A program made the translations under genes and the position numbers. Below are positions 7,203 to 13,914 of a stretch of 13,914 bases of DNA, one piece after another. Origin of the DNA: JAFGIT01 sp016929465 [NCBI: Candidatus Coatesbacteria bacterium] (GTDB lineage: Bacteria > B130-G9); assembly GCA_016929465.1 (NCBI GenBank), contig JAFGIT010000001.1:1-13914 (forward strand), read 5' to 3'. A model generated the notes under the pieces. The model did no database searches, was not told the DNA's origin, and was given only the letters and a program-made list of their open reading frames with translations. Numbering within the stretch: position 1 is the stretch's first letter; each line of letters begins with the position of its first letter.

Positions 7203-9551
7203 TCAGCTTGTGCGCCTGTGCAACGATATCAGGAGCAGGACCAGCCCTATTAGTGCAGAGATCGCCGCAACAAGGAGCGCCTGAATCACACCCAACAGCG
7301 GGAGCAGGAAGGAAGTGGTCGCGATCGCCCCTATCGAAGAGCCGGCAAGGTCCGCAAAATAGGTCGTTCCAGCGGTTTGCTTCTGCTCGCCGTGCACAAC
7401 CGAATAAGCCGCATTGCCATAGATGTAGAGTGCACCGCCGATAACACCCGAGGCGAAGATCGCCCCTATGAAGACTATCTGAAGGGCTGTCGCCGCTCCT
7501 AGCGTCCGGGATAGGGAAAGGAATGCTATCAGGAGTATGGGATAGATCGCTGCCATGAACTGAAGAATGACCAACTTACCCTCGACCTCGCCGGGGGGAT
7601 GAATGACAAGTCTCCTTCGGGCGAGACCTGCGCCGACGGCGATCCCCCCCATGTATGAGCAGACCAGCAGGCCCAGCATCGAATAGATGTTCCCGAAGAA
7701 TATCTGAAAGGCAACGATCATTATCATCTCGACGCTTATCTCGAGGAAGCCGATTGAGGCCAGCGAGACAATTATCGCAACCCTCTTTGGCTTTTTCGAA
7801 ATGCACGTTTGCGCGAAGAGAAGCAGCAGGATTGCTGCCAGTGCGGCGTAAACCTCAATCCATGTTCGATGAGCAAGCCATCCATAGACTCGTGCCACGC
7901 CTCCGCCAAATTCGCTTCCCCAGAGCAGGATTGCGAATTGATAGCAGACGGGTGAGAAGTCCTTGTTGAGGCTAACGCCTGAATCGCTGCACCCATCGAT
8001 CACATCCTTGACAGCAGCCATCCGAAACGGCTCGAACCGATAAGGAATACTCCAATCCGTTATGAAGTCTGTCTCGATCTTCCGCTCGAGAAGCCTTGCA
8101 GTCAGAATCTCCGGCACGAGCGGAATCGAGTCTGAATCACTCGCGAGAAGGTGCCCAGTCTCACCGGGCGTCAGAACTACCGTTTGGAAAACAGCTTTGA
8201 GAGTGTTGGCTATGCTGCATATAAACTCCCGTTGCTCGAGCGAAAGGTAACTGTCCGATGAAGGGACCTGCAGAGCGAGAATCCCGCCCCGTGCGAGCGC
8301 ATTTCTCGCCTTCGAGAAAAACTCTACCGTGAAGAACCGATTGAGCCTGGCATCGGTCGGTCTTGGCATATTGAGAATGATGACGTCATACAAGTAGTGC
8401 GTATTCTCGACGAATCGCCTCCCGTCACCGTAATGGATACGAACCGATGCATCTTCGAGAGCGCCAAACTCGTCGGGTGGGAGCATCTTCTTCGATATAG
8501 ATATGATCTCATCATTGAGCTCCACGTAGTCGATGTTCTCCGGGTGATGCTTCAGAATCTCTCCGATCGCCCCGCCACATCCCCCTCCCAGGAGCAGGAC
8601 CTTGCTGGGCGAGCTGTGCGCCAGAAGTGGGATGTGGACAGCCTCCTCCGCGGAGAGCCTATCAGGGTACGAAAAGAGGAGCAGACCATTCTCGAAGAGC
8701 GAACTTTGCTCCCCGGCCCTTGTCAGGGCCAGCCTCCCATATCTTGTCTCCCTGACTTCGACCAATTCGTCTTTGCCGAAGGCGAGGCCCACCGACCAAT
8801 TCTCGATCTTCCGCGATTGGAAGGCCGTGATGAAAAGGCATGCTATCAGCAGGATGCAGGCACCAATTGAAATAGCACTTCGGCGTCTGATGGCCAGCAG
8901 GGCCGCTCCAAGAATCGTGAGTCCGGATAGCAGCAGAAGGATAGCAAACGACATCAAGCAGCAGGCGAGGAGGTAGTGCATGATGATGCCGCTTAGGACG
9001 GCGCCGGCTGCCTCCAGGGAATAGACGGCGCTCGCCCTCGAGACTCTTGACTCTGAGGGAGGCTGAGAGCCTATCGCAGACCCTTCTCGCCCTGAGGTAC
9101 CATCCTCTTCCCGGCTGCCGCAGTATATGGCGAAAAGACCTCCCTGAATAAATGATAGCGGCGCAAGACAGACGACTGTCGCAGCTATGGTGTCCGCCAG
9201 ATTCGATATCTCTCCTGCTTCGAGGCCAAGGAATAATCTGCTGAACCGGAGCGCGATCAGCGTGCCAGGAAGTATCAGGGCGAACGCGATGAGAAATGGG
9301 CTACGAAGTCGAGCGGAGCTCCTATGGCCGATCCGGTTTGATAGCTTCCCCATTATGAAGCTGCCAAAGCCCCCGAAGAGAAGCCATATAAAGAGCACGA
9401 GGCCGATCGACAGCTCGTTTCCGGCAAACAGGTTAATGCACTCCCTGAGATAGACCACCTGTGAGATGAGCGCGCAGAATCCAAGAGCTGCCCAAGAGTA
9501 TGTGTCGATGGGATTGAGTCTCTTCGAGAATCCCAAGAGCTGACCGAGCAA
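7203..9551 (-). CDS. Polytopic membrane protein with central spermidine-synthase-like domain
   Basis: A 782-residue fusion. About seven membrane segments (roughly 18-38, 46-68, 84-102, 120-143, 172-196, 198-221, 226-244) precede a soluble Rossmann domain (about 255-500), followed by about seven more (roughly 563-582, 590-611, 613-643, 659-680, 684-712, 728-754, 756-776). The central domain resembles SpeE: LLLGGGCGGAIGEILKH (319-335), VELND (343-347) and GDGRRF (375-380) form the nucleotide-cofactor site. The acidic residues that hold the polyamine in true spermidine synthases are changed: GGGDGG reads GGGCGG (322-327), and the D-S-x-D-P loop reads LNMPRPTD (393-400). Aminopropyl transfer is therefore doubtful and the function unknown. 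The two membrane halves look like diverged copies of each other. The start is TTG at 9551, with GGAGG 7 nt upstream; no earlier ATG fits the frame. It heads the leftward block, behind a TATAAT at 9605-9610. Confidence 0.85.
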   Translation of the reverse strand: MLGQLLGFSKRLNPIDTYSWAALGFCALISQVVYLRECINLFAGNELSIGLVLFIWLLFGGFGSFIMGKLSNRIGHRSSARLRSPFLIAFALILPGTLIALRFSRLFLGLEAGEISNLADTIAATVVCLAPLSFIQGGLFAIYCGSREEDGTSGREGSAIGSQPPSESRVSRASAVYSLEAAGAVLSGIIMHYLLACCLMSFAILLLLSGLTILGAALLAIRRRSAISIGACILLIACLFITAFQSRKIENWSVGLAFGKDELVEVRETRYGRLALTRAGEQSSLFENGLLLFSYPDRLSAEEAVHIPLLAHSSPSKVLLLGGGCGGAIGEILKHHPENIDYVELNDEIISISKKMLPPDEFGALEDASVRIHYGDGRRFVENTHYLYDVIILNMPRPTDARLNRFFTVEFFSKARNALARGGILALQVPSSDSYLSLEQREFICSIANTLKAVFQTVVLTPGETGHLLASDSDSIPLVPEILTARLLERKIETDFITDWSIPYRFEPFRMAAVKDVIDGCSDSGVSLNKDFSPVCYQFAILLWGSEFGGGVARVYGWLAHRTWIEVYAALAAILLLLFAQTCISKKPKRVAIIVSLASIGFLEISVEMIMIVAFQIFFGNIYSMLGLLVCSYMGGIAVGAGLARRRLVIHPPGEVEGKLVILQFMAAIYPILLIAFLSLSRTLGAATALQIVFIGAIFASGVIGGALYIYGNAAYSVVHGEQKQTAGTTYFADLAGSSIGAIATTSFLLPLLGVIQALLVAAISALIGLVLLLISLHRRTS

Positions 9552-9556
9552 TAAAA

Positions 9557-9563
9557 GCCTCCG
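9557..9563 (-). promoter_or_regulatory. Ribosome site deciding a TTG start
   Basis: The minus strand reads GGAGG followed by an A/T-rich spacer to TTG at 9551. The strength and spacing of this site are the main reason for accepting TTG as the start of the spermidine-synthase-like gene. Confidence 0.6.
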
Positions 9564-9604
9564 AATTCGTATATCCTGCTGTCAATGCGCTGATATGCTG
9601 ACTC

Positions 9605-9610
9605 ATTATA
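9605..9610 (-). promoter_or_regulatory. -10 element for the leftward block
   Basis: The minus strand reads TATAAT, a perfect sigma-70-type -10, preceded by GCGT. No recognisable -35 lies 16-18 nt upstream. Transcription would start near 9598, leaving about 47 nt of leader before the TTG at 9551. Confidence 0.45.
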
Positions 9611-9832
9611 ACGCATGTCGAGAGCGACGCGGTCCGGAAGTTGATTACTCTCTCCTAGATGAATAAGGCAGTTTGCCTGATTCCATTTGAGTCATCTGAA
9701 TGTTGTACGTAATATGCAACTGGAAGATGCCCCGCGAGCATGGACATTTCCCTTTGCGCGCACGAATTCTGTACGGATTTCTGACGGCCGCAATCTCGAT
9801 CCGACTCATTGGATTTGTGGTTGACAAGTCTG

Positions 9833-9862
9833 TTGCGGATTCAGGCGGCAAGAGGGTATAAA
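9833..9862 (+). promoter_or_regulatory. Candidate promoter of pruA
   Basis: TTGCGG (9833-9838), an 18-nt spacer and TATAAA (9857-9862) make an acceptable sigma-70-like pair. Transcription would start near 9869, about 40 nt before the pruA ATG. A better -35 (TTGACA, 9821-9826) lies too far from TATAAA to pair with it. Confidence 0.4.
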
Positions 9863-9907
9863 CAGAGCGGTTGATAACTACCATAGATACATAATTGGAG
9901 GACAGAA

Positions 9908-11461
9908 ATGATTCACGAGTTCAAGAACGAGCAATATCTTGACTTCTCCCTCCCGGAGAACAAGAAAGGGATGGAGGACGCTATTGCCAAAATCAAGGCC
10001 GAGGCTGGCAAGGAGTATGACAGCGTGATCGGCCGGGAGCGTATCCGGCTCGATTCGAAGCTGAAGAGCTACAATCCAGCCAACAAAGATGAGGTTCTGG
10101 GAGTCTTCCAGAAAGCGGGCGCCGACATAGCGGACAAGGCGATCAAGGCGGCGGACGAGGCCTTCGCGTCATGGAAGTTCACCTCCGCGGATAAGCGCGC
10201 GGAATACGCATTCAAAGCGGCAGAGCTGATGCGTCAGCGCCGCTTCGAGTTCAATGCGGCGATGGTTCTCGAGGAAGGAAAGAACTGGCTCGAGGCTGAT
10301 GCCGATACTGCTGAGGCGATCGACTTTCTTGAGTTCTATGGCCGCGAGGCGCTTCGCTACTCAAAGATGAATCCGGTCACCGAGGTGCCCGGTGAGGACA
10401 ATGAGGTTCGATATATACCTCTTGGGGTAGGCGTAGTAATTCCGCCGTGGAACTTCCCGAACGCGATCATGGCCGGCATGACGTCGGCCGCCTGGATATT
10501 CGGCAACACAGTAGTCCTCAAGCCGTCGAGCGACGCCCCGCTTGTGGCCGCCAAGTTCTTCGAGATACTCCAGGAAATCGGTCTTCCCCCCGGAGTCGTC
10601 AACTTCGTGCCGGGCAGCGGCGCTACCTTCGGTGACGAGCTGGTCAAGCACCCGAAGTGCAGATTCATAGCATTCACCGGCTCGATGGAAGTGGGCTTGA
10701 GCATCAATGAGCAAGCGTCGAAATTGTCGCCAGGGCAGATCTGGATCAAGCGAGTGATTCTCGAGATGGGCGGCAAGGACACGATCATCGTCGATGAGAA
10801 CTACGATCTGGATGAGGCGACCAGCGGCGTCCTCGCATCAGCATTTGGCTTCCAGGGCCAGAAATGCTCCGCGTGCTCCAGGGTTATCGTGATGGAGTCG
10901 ATACACGACGAGTTCATCGAGAAGCTAATCCCGAAGGTCGAGGCCATCAAGATCGGCGATCCCACCGATCCCACCAATTATATGGGGCCGGTCATAAACA
11001 AGGCTGCCGAGGATACTATCCTCCGTTACATCGAGGCGGCGAAGAAGGACGGCAACAAGCTCCTCTGCGGTGGAGAGAAGGCACCCGGACCGGGTTACTT
11101 CATCAAGCCGACAGTCTTCGATGGCGTCAAGCCGACCGACACAATCTCGCAGGAAGAGATCTTTGGGCCGGTCCTCGCGGTGTTGACCGCAAAGGACTTC
11201 AATGACGCTCTGAGCATCGCGAACAACACGATCTACGGTCTCACAGGAGCCGTTTACTCGAATTCGAGAGGGAACCTCGAGCGAGCTCGTCGTGAGTTCC
11301 ACGTCGGGAACCTCTACTTCAACCGCAAGTGCACTGGGGCGCTCGTTGGCGGCCATCCGTTTGGCGGCTTCAACATGTCAGGAACGGACTCCAAGGCCGG
11401 TGGGCAGGATTACTTCTTGCTGTTCACGCAGGCGAAGTGCGTCTCCGAAAAGGTCAAATAG
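9908..11461 (+). CDS. pruA: 1-pyrroline-5-carboxylate dehydrogenase (L-glutamate gamma-semialdehyde dehydrogenase), RocA type
   Basis: Oxidises glutamate gamma-semialdehyde to glutamate with NAD(P)+, the last step of proline (and often arginine/ornithine) breakdown, in the cytoplasm. The 517 residues match the monofunctional RocA/PruA length of about 515. Visible are the oxyanion Asn in VIPPWNFPNA (177-186), the coenzyme Lys in VVLKPSSDAP (202-211), FTGSMEVGL (256-264), the general-base Glu in LEMGGKD (285-291) and the catalytic Cys320 in GFQGQKCSACSR (314-325), which is diagnostic for this subfamily. EEIFGPVL (416-423) and the C-terminal FNRKCTGALVGGHPFGG block (471-487) are also present. 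The ATG at 9908 has GGAGG 6 nt upstream. No proline dehydrogenase gene is adjacent in the window. A GC-rich hairpin begins 18 nt after the stop. Confidence 0.96.
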   Translation: MIHEFKNEQYLDFSLPENKKGMEDAIAKIKAEAGKEYDSVIGRERIRLDSKLKSYNPANKDEVLGVFQKAGADIADKAIKAADEAFASWKFTSADKRAEYAFKAAELMRQRRFEFNAAMVLEEGKNWLEADADTAEAIDFLEFYGREALRYSKMNPVTEVPGEDNEVRYIPLGVGVVIPPWNFPNAIMAGMTSAAWIFGNTVVLKPSSDAPLVAAKFFEILQEIGLPPGVVNFVPGSGATFGDELVKHPKCRFIAFTGSMEVGLSINEQASKLSPGQIWIKRVILEMGGKDTIIVDENYDLDEATSGVLASAFGFQGQKCSACSRVIVMESIHDEFIEKLIPKVEAIKIGDPTDPTNYMGPVINKAAEDTILRYIEAAKKDGNKLLCGGEKAPGPGYFIKPTVFDGVKPTDTISQEEIFGPVLAVLTAKDFNDALSIANNTIYGLTGAVYSNSRGNLERARREFHVGNLYFNRKCTGALVGGHPFGGFNMSGTDSKAGGQDYFLLFTQAKCVSEKVK

Positions 11462-11478
11462 AGACATAAAAAAGAGAA

Positions 11479-11517
11479 GGGGGAGCGCGGCCTCTGAATG
11501 AGCGCCATCGCTCCCCC
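11479..11517. terminator. GC-rich hairpin after pruA, candidate terminator
   Basis: GGGGGAGCG (11479-11487) pairs perfectly with CGCTCCCCC (11509-11517) around a 21-nt loop that can form a few inner pairs (GGC 11489-11491 with GCC 11504-11506). It starts 18 nt after the pruA stop, so it may end that transcript, but no T-run follows on the plus strand. Read on the minus strand, the stem is followed by TTCTCTTTTTT (complement of 11468-11478), a good intrinsic terminator tail. It may therefore also stop transcription arriving from the phoU side. Confidence 0.55.
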
Positions 11518-11770
11518 CAACATGCGCGCGGCTCGACGCTGCAGCCGCCCAGCATCCAAATTCTGCGTCAACCGCGACACCCTCCAATAAGCAATTTCTG
11601 TGCCATCTTTGAGTTTTTCTGCTTTTTTGCCGGATGTGGGAAAAGTTCGGATCGACCTCGGATTGGAGGAAGGCTCTAATTCGTTCAATTCGATAGGCCT
11701 GGTCCTCCCTATTAGGCCGAGATCCAATAGGCATTTTGAGGGTGTTGTGGATCCTGAAGGCGCATGTCGG

Positions 11771-11806
11771 GTCCATTTTGTCCAAGGAGTCCATTCCGTC
11801 CATCGA
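11771..11806. repeat. Four tandem 9-bp units
   Basis: Units begin at 11771, 11780, 11789 and 11798. Each starts GTCCA, followed by four variable bases (TTTT, AGGA, TTCC, TCGA). The period is exactly 9 in a region without a supported gene. No function is known to me. Confidence 0.6.
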
Positions 11807-12046
11807 GAGTGCGCAGAATGGTAACGGCTGGATCAGAAGCGACGTCTTGCTGGCATCAGGCCATTAATTGGCCAAATAGATCCTGGACATAGCTGCATTG
11901 CGGGACCAGAGCGGCATAATTCGCCTAATAGAGCGGGATTGCTACCGCGTCAGACTTGGCACAAATGGGACAACGAGAAATCTGCTTCGCGGCGAAGAGG
12001 AATAGGCTCCACCTTAATGGCCCGGTGTGCGACCATGACGTCGCGG

Positions 12047-12739
12047 CTATGAGTACATCTCGTCTGCGGCGGATTCCGCAGCTTCCTTCGCCTTATGTCG
12101 GACTATCTCACCTGTAACCAGGTAGATGACGTCTTCCGCTATATTGGTCGCGAGGTCGGAGATCCTCTCGAGCTGGCTGGATACTGAGACATAGTGCATC
12201 AGTCTGGCCGCCTTATCGGGATTCTCCTTCATCTCTTTTATGGCGGCGGCGTAGTTCTGCCGGTTCATTTCGTCGATTTCATCGTCTTGCTGGATTACCC
12301 TGCGTGCGAATGCTTCATCTTGATGGACAAGGGCATCCAGGCTGCGCTTTACCATCGCCTGAACAGAGCTTTCCATTTTGGAGAGATTGAACGGCGGGGT
12401 CATCGTGGCCTTTGTCGTCAAATAAAGCGCTCTTTCGGCGATATTGACCGCGAGGTCTCCCATTCGCTCGAGACCTTCGTTTATCTTCATTACAGCGATT
12501 ATGAGTCTCAAATGATCCGAAACAGGTTGATGCAGAGACAGTATCTTCAGGCACTCCTCCTCGAGGAGCACTTCCATCTCATCGATGCGCGTATCGCCAG
12601 TGAGGACTTTCTTCGCCGCCTCGGCATCGCCATCATCGATCGAGATCACTGCATATCTTATCGCCTGTTCGACAAGCGCTCCGACCTCGAGTATCTTGTA
12701 TTTTAGCCTCTCGATCTCGCGCTCAAGCCTTAACGACAT
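12047..12739 (-). CDS. phoU: Phosphate transport system regulatory protein PhoU
   Basis: A 230-residue all-helical cytoplasmic protein that links the Pst transporter to the phosphate-sensing histidine kinase and represses the Pho response when phosphate is plentiful. It shows the two-repeat PhoU arrangement: each half has a long helix pair and a metal-contacting acidic motif, ERMGDLAVNIAERA (about 94-107) and its copy ERISDLATNIAEDVIYLVTG (about 192-211). The N-terminal LEREIERLKYKILEVGALVE is also typical. The ATG at 12739 has AAGGAGG about 5 nt upstream, and this ribosome site overlaps the pstB stop; only 9 nt separate the genes, so the two are co-transcribed. The C-terminal tail RHKAKEAAESAADEMYS is normal for the family. 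PhoR/PhoB homologues are not in the window. Confidence 0.96.
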   Translation of the reverse strand: MSLRLEREIERLKYKILEVGALVEQAIRYAVISIDDGDAEAAKKVLTGDTRIDEMEVLLEEECLKILSLHQPVSDHLRLIIAVMKINEGLERMGDLAVNIAERALYLTTKATMTPPFNLSKMESSVQAMVKRSLDALVHQDEAFARRVIQQDDEIDEMNRQNYAAAIKEMKENPDKAARLMHYVSVSSQLERISDLATNIAEDVIYLVTGEIVRHKAKEAAESAADEMYS

Positions 12740-12748
12740 ATTGCCTCC

Positions 12749-13594
12749 TTAGCCAAACCGGCCTGTGATGTAGTCATTTGTCATTTTCTTCGCTGGCTTC
12801 GTGAACATCATATTTGTGGGACCGAACTCGATCAACTTCCCCTGGTAGAAGAACGCCGTGTAGTCTGAGACCCTTGCAGCCTGCTGCATATTGTGCGTCA
12901 CGATGACTATCGTGTATTCATCCCTCAAGTCCGCGATCAGGTCCTCAATCTTGGAGGTTGCGGTCGGATCGAGCGCCGAGGCAGGCTCATCCATTAGCAG
13001 TATCTCGGGGCCTACTGCCATAGCCCTCGCGATACATAGCCTTTGCTGTTGACCACCTGAGAGGTCGAACGCGGATGAATCCAGTCTGTCCTCCACTTCC
13101 TTCCAGAGCCAGGCTCTCTTCAGGCTTTTTTCTACGATTTCCCTGAGCTTCTTCCTGTCTCTCAGCCCGTGCACCCGAGGACCATACGCCACATTGTCAA
13201 AGATGGACTTCGGAAAGGGATTTGACTTCTGGAAGACCATCCCAATTTTCTTTCGAAGCTGGACCACATCGCAATCATGGCAGAGTATCTCCTCTCCATC
13301 TATGCGAATCGAGCCGGTTGTACGAACGCCCTCAATCTCGTCGTTCATGCGGTTCAGAATTCTGAGAAACGTGGATTTACCGCATCCAGAAGGGCCTATG
13401 ATGGCAGTGACTTCGCCGGGTGTGATATCCATTGAGATGTCGAATAGAACCTGATTGGACCCGTAATAGAAACTGACGTCCTTGGCCCTGATTCTGGGCT
13501 CCGGCGATTTCGCTCCGGTGTCCATGGTTTCCGTGGTGCCCATCTTACCAGCGGAGCTTTCTTCTCGATCTGCTTCTGAGAATAACTGCGACAA
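12749..13594 (-). CDS. pstB: Phosphate ABC transporter ATP-binding protein PstB
   Basis: The ATPase that powers high-affinity phosphate import with PstA and PstC. It has Walker [10 protein letters not shown] (67-75), the Q-loop [14 protein letters not shown] (121-134) characteristic of PstB, the signature [13 protein letters not shown] (178-190), Walker [14 protein letters not shown] (198-210), switch His THNMQQA (233-239) and the family ending YITGRFG. The start is uncertain. TTG at 13594 has AGGAG 6 nt upstream and would overlap pstA by 50 nt, giving 281 residues; ATG at 13543, just after the pstA stop, lacks a good ribosome site; ATG at 13525 is also possible. All three keep the conserved domain, which starts near residue 35. 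I favour TTG on the ribosome site. Confidence 0.95.
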   Translation of the reverse strand: MSQLFSEADREESSAGKMGTTETMDTGAKSPEPRIRAKDVSFYYGSNQVLFDISMDITPGEVTAIIGPSGCGKSTFLRILNRMNDEIEGVRTTGSIRIDGEEILCHDCDVVQLRKKIGMVFQKSNPFPKSIFDNVAYGPRVHGLRDRKKLREIVEKSLKRAWLWKEVEDRLDSSAFDLSGGQQQRLCIARAMAVGPEILLMDEPASALDPTATSKIEDLIADLRDEYTIVIVTHNMQQAARVSDYTAFFYQGKLIEFGPTNMMFTKPAKKMTNDYITGRFG

Positions 13595-13914
13595 GGTTCA
13601 CTCCTAATACGATCACTATCAGAACCAATGCGGTTCCATATTGCATTGCTTTTGCTTTCACAGCATCAGGATATTGCGTTGCGGTGACGAACAGGTGATA
13701 CGGCAGCGCCATGACCTGATCGAAGACCGAGTCCGGGAGATCCGGCAGGAAGAAAGCCACCGCAGTAAAGAGAAGAGGTGCCGTTTCCCCTGCCGCGCGA
13801 CCTATACTCAGTATCGCCCCGGTCAAAATTCCTGGAATTGCATAGGGCAGGACATTGTGCCATATCGTCTGCCACTTGGTTGCACCCAGAGCCAAACTGG
13901 CGTTTCTGAGCGAC
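13545..13914 (-). CDS. pstA: Phosphate ABC transporter permease PstA (5' end beyond window)
   Basis: The last 122 residues of an inner-membrane permease subunit. The fragment opens with the permease EAA-type loop, here [20 protein letters not shown], which contacts the PstB ATPase. Then come a membrane helix ([27 protein letters not shown]), the PstA-typical stretch [17 protein letters not shown] and a final helix ([18 protein letters not shown]) followed by a basic tail, [21 protein letters not shown] is a strong PstA/PstC signature, and position next to pstB supports PstA. Its 3' end overlaps the preferred pstB start by 50 nt. The start of the gene, any pstC/pstS and the operon promoter lie to the right of the window. 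Confidence 0.93.
   Translation of the reverse strand, partial: SLRNASLALGATKWQTIWHNVLPYAIPGILTGAILSIGRAAGETAPLLFTAVAFFLPDLPDSVFDQVMALPYHLFVTATQYPDAVKAKAMQYGTALVLIVIVLGVNLVAVILRSRSRRKLRW
13595..13606 (-). promoter_or_regulatory. Ribosome site favouring a TTG start for pstB inside pstA
   Basis: The minus strand reads AGGAG, then a 6-nt spacer to TTG at 13594. The same bases encode pstA residues (LGVNL), so the match could be coincidental. The alternative ATG at 13543 has nothing comparable upstream. Confidence 0.4.

Larger units (their letters stand above)
9552..9907. other. Divergent intergenic region
   Basis: 356 nt between the leftward block and pruA. It contains a consensus -10 facing left, a weaker promoter facing right and the ribosome sites of both flanking genes. 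The middle (about 9620-9830) has no gene I can support. A loose 19-nt inverted repeat (GTTG at 9702-9705, CAAC at 9717-9720) could be an operator, but the match is poor. Confidence 0.6.
11462..12046. other. 585-nt convergent intergenic region
   Basis: Lies between the 3' ends of pruA (plus) and phoU (minus). Short open frames exist on both strands, but they lack ribosome sites or recognisable proteins, and two of them run back over pruA. It holds a 9-bp-stem hairpin (11479-11517), a second 6-bp hairpin (GCGGCT 11528-11533 with AGCCGC 11543-11548), a 9-bp-period repeat (11771-11806), a small GGCCA/TGGCC palindrome (11859-11873) and a 5-bp hairpin (CTTCG 11985-11989 with CGAAG 11993-11997) that could weakly terminate the phoU transcript. 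No tRNA or known small RNA was recognised. Confidence 0.6.

Noticed and set aside
9580-9585. TTGACA on the minus strand before the spermidine-synthase-like gene
   Set aside because: A -10 at proper spacing would fall on the ribosome site; no TATAAT-like sequence is there.
9702-9720. Imperfect 19-nt inverted repeat as an operator
   Set aside because: Only the outer four bases pair cleanly; not enough to call a binding site.
9821-9826. Perfect TTGACA -35 upstream of pruA
   Set aside because: The only good -10 (TATAAA at 9857) is 30 nt away, and nothing suitable lies 16-18 nt downstream.
9645-9884. 79-residue minus-strand open frame in the divergent region
   Set aside because: It would cover the pruA promoter region and has no protein-like composition or ribosome site.
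11378-11803. 141-residue minus-strand open frame after pruA
   Set aside because: It runs back into pruA, has no clear ribosome site, and its N-terminal M-D repeats come from the 9-bp DNA repeat.
11771-11806. CRISPR array
   Set aside because: Units are 9 bp with a 5-base invariant part; no repeats or spacers of CRISPR length and no cas genes nearby.
11600-11824. 74-residue plus-strand open frame
   Set aside because: No ribosome site and no recognisable protein character; it overlaps open frames on the other strand equally well.

Overview
The window reads as chromosomal DNA of a bacterium of moderate GC content. It is tightly packed, with overlapping genes, clear Shine-Dalgarno sites and several TTG starts. 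Nothing in it fixes the phylum. Wzm/Wzt polysaccharide export plus a fused membrane/spermidine-synthase-like protein would fit a diderm from a less-studied lineage, but that is inference. I saw no RNA genes, insertion sequences, prophage or CRISPR.

Left block (1-9551, all minus strand). Transcription runs from about 9600 down to base 1, in this order: a membrane protein with a central spermidine-synthase-like domain (9551-7203); the polysaccharide ABC exporter Wzm (7110-6265) and Wzt (6265-4952); a single-domain CinA/COG1058 protein (4941-4177); NadC (4193-3369); a VanZ-like membrane protein (3213-2011); RibF (2024-1011); and a glycosyltransferase (1014 to beyond base 1). Most junctions overlap or are 10 nt or less. 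The exceptions are 92 nt before wzm and 155 nt between nadC and the VanZ-like gene. The block therefore interleaves cell-surface polysaccharide functions (Wzm, Wzt, glycosyltransferase, possibly VanZ-like) with NAD and FMN/FAD cofactor functions (NadC, RibF, possibly the CinA-like protein).

Middle (9552-12046). A 356-nt divergent intergenic region carries a consensus -10 (TATAAT) facing left and a weaker promoter facing right. The right-facing gene encodes a 517-aa RocA-type 1-pyrroline-5-carboxylate dehydrogenase (PruA), standing alone with no proline dehydrogenase beside it. After it comes 585 nt without a convincing gene, holding a GC-rich hairpin and a short 9-bp-period repeat.

Right block (12047-13914, minus strand). 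This is the downstream end of a phosphate operon, pstA (5' end cut by the window) - pstB - phoU. PstA and PstB are part of the high-affinity phosphate importer; PhoU links the transporter to phosphate-responsive regulation. The operon's promoter lies outside the window.

No clearly new biological system is visible. The most interesting points are the spermidine-synthase-like fusion that has lost the acidic polyamine-site residues, the single-domain COG1058 gene among cofactor genes, and the VanZ-like protein with an extra extracytoplasmic domain.
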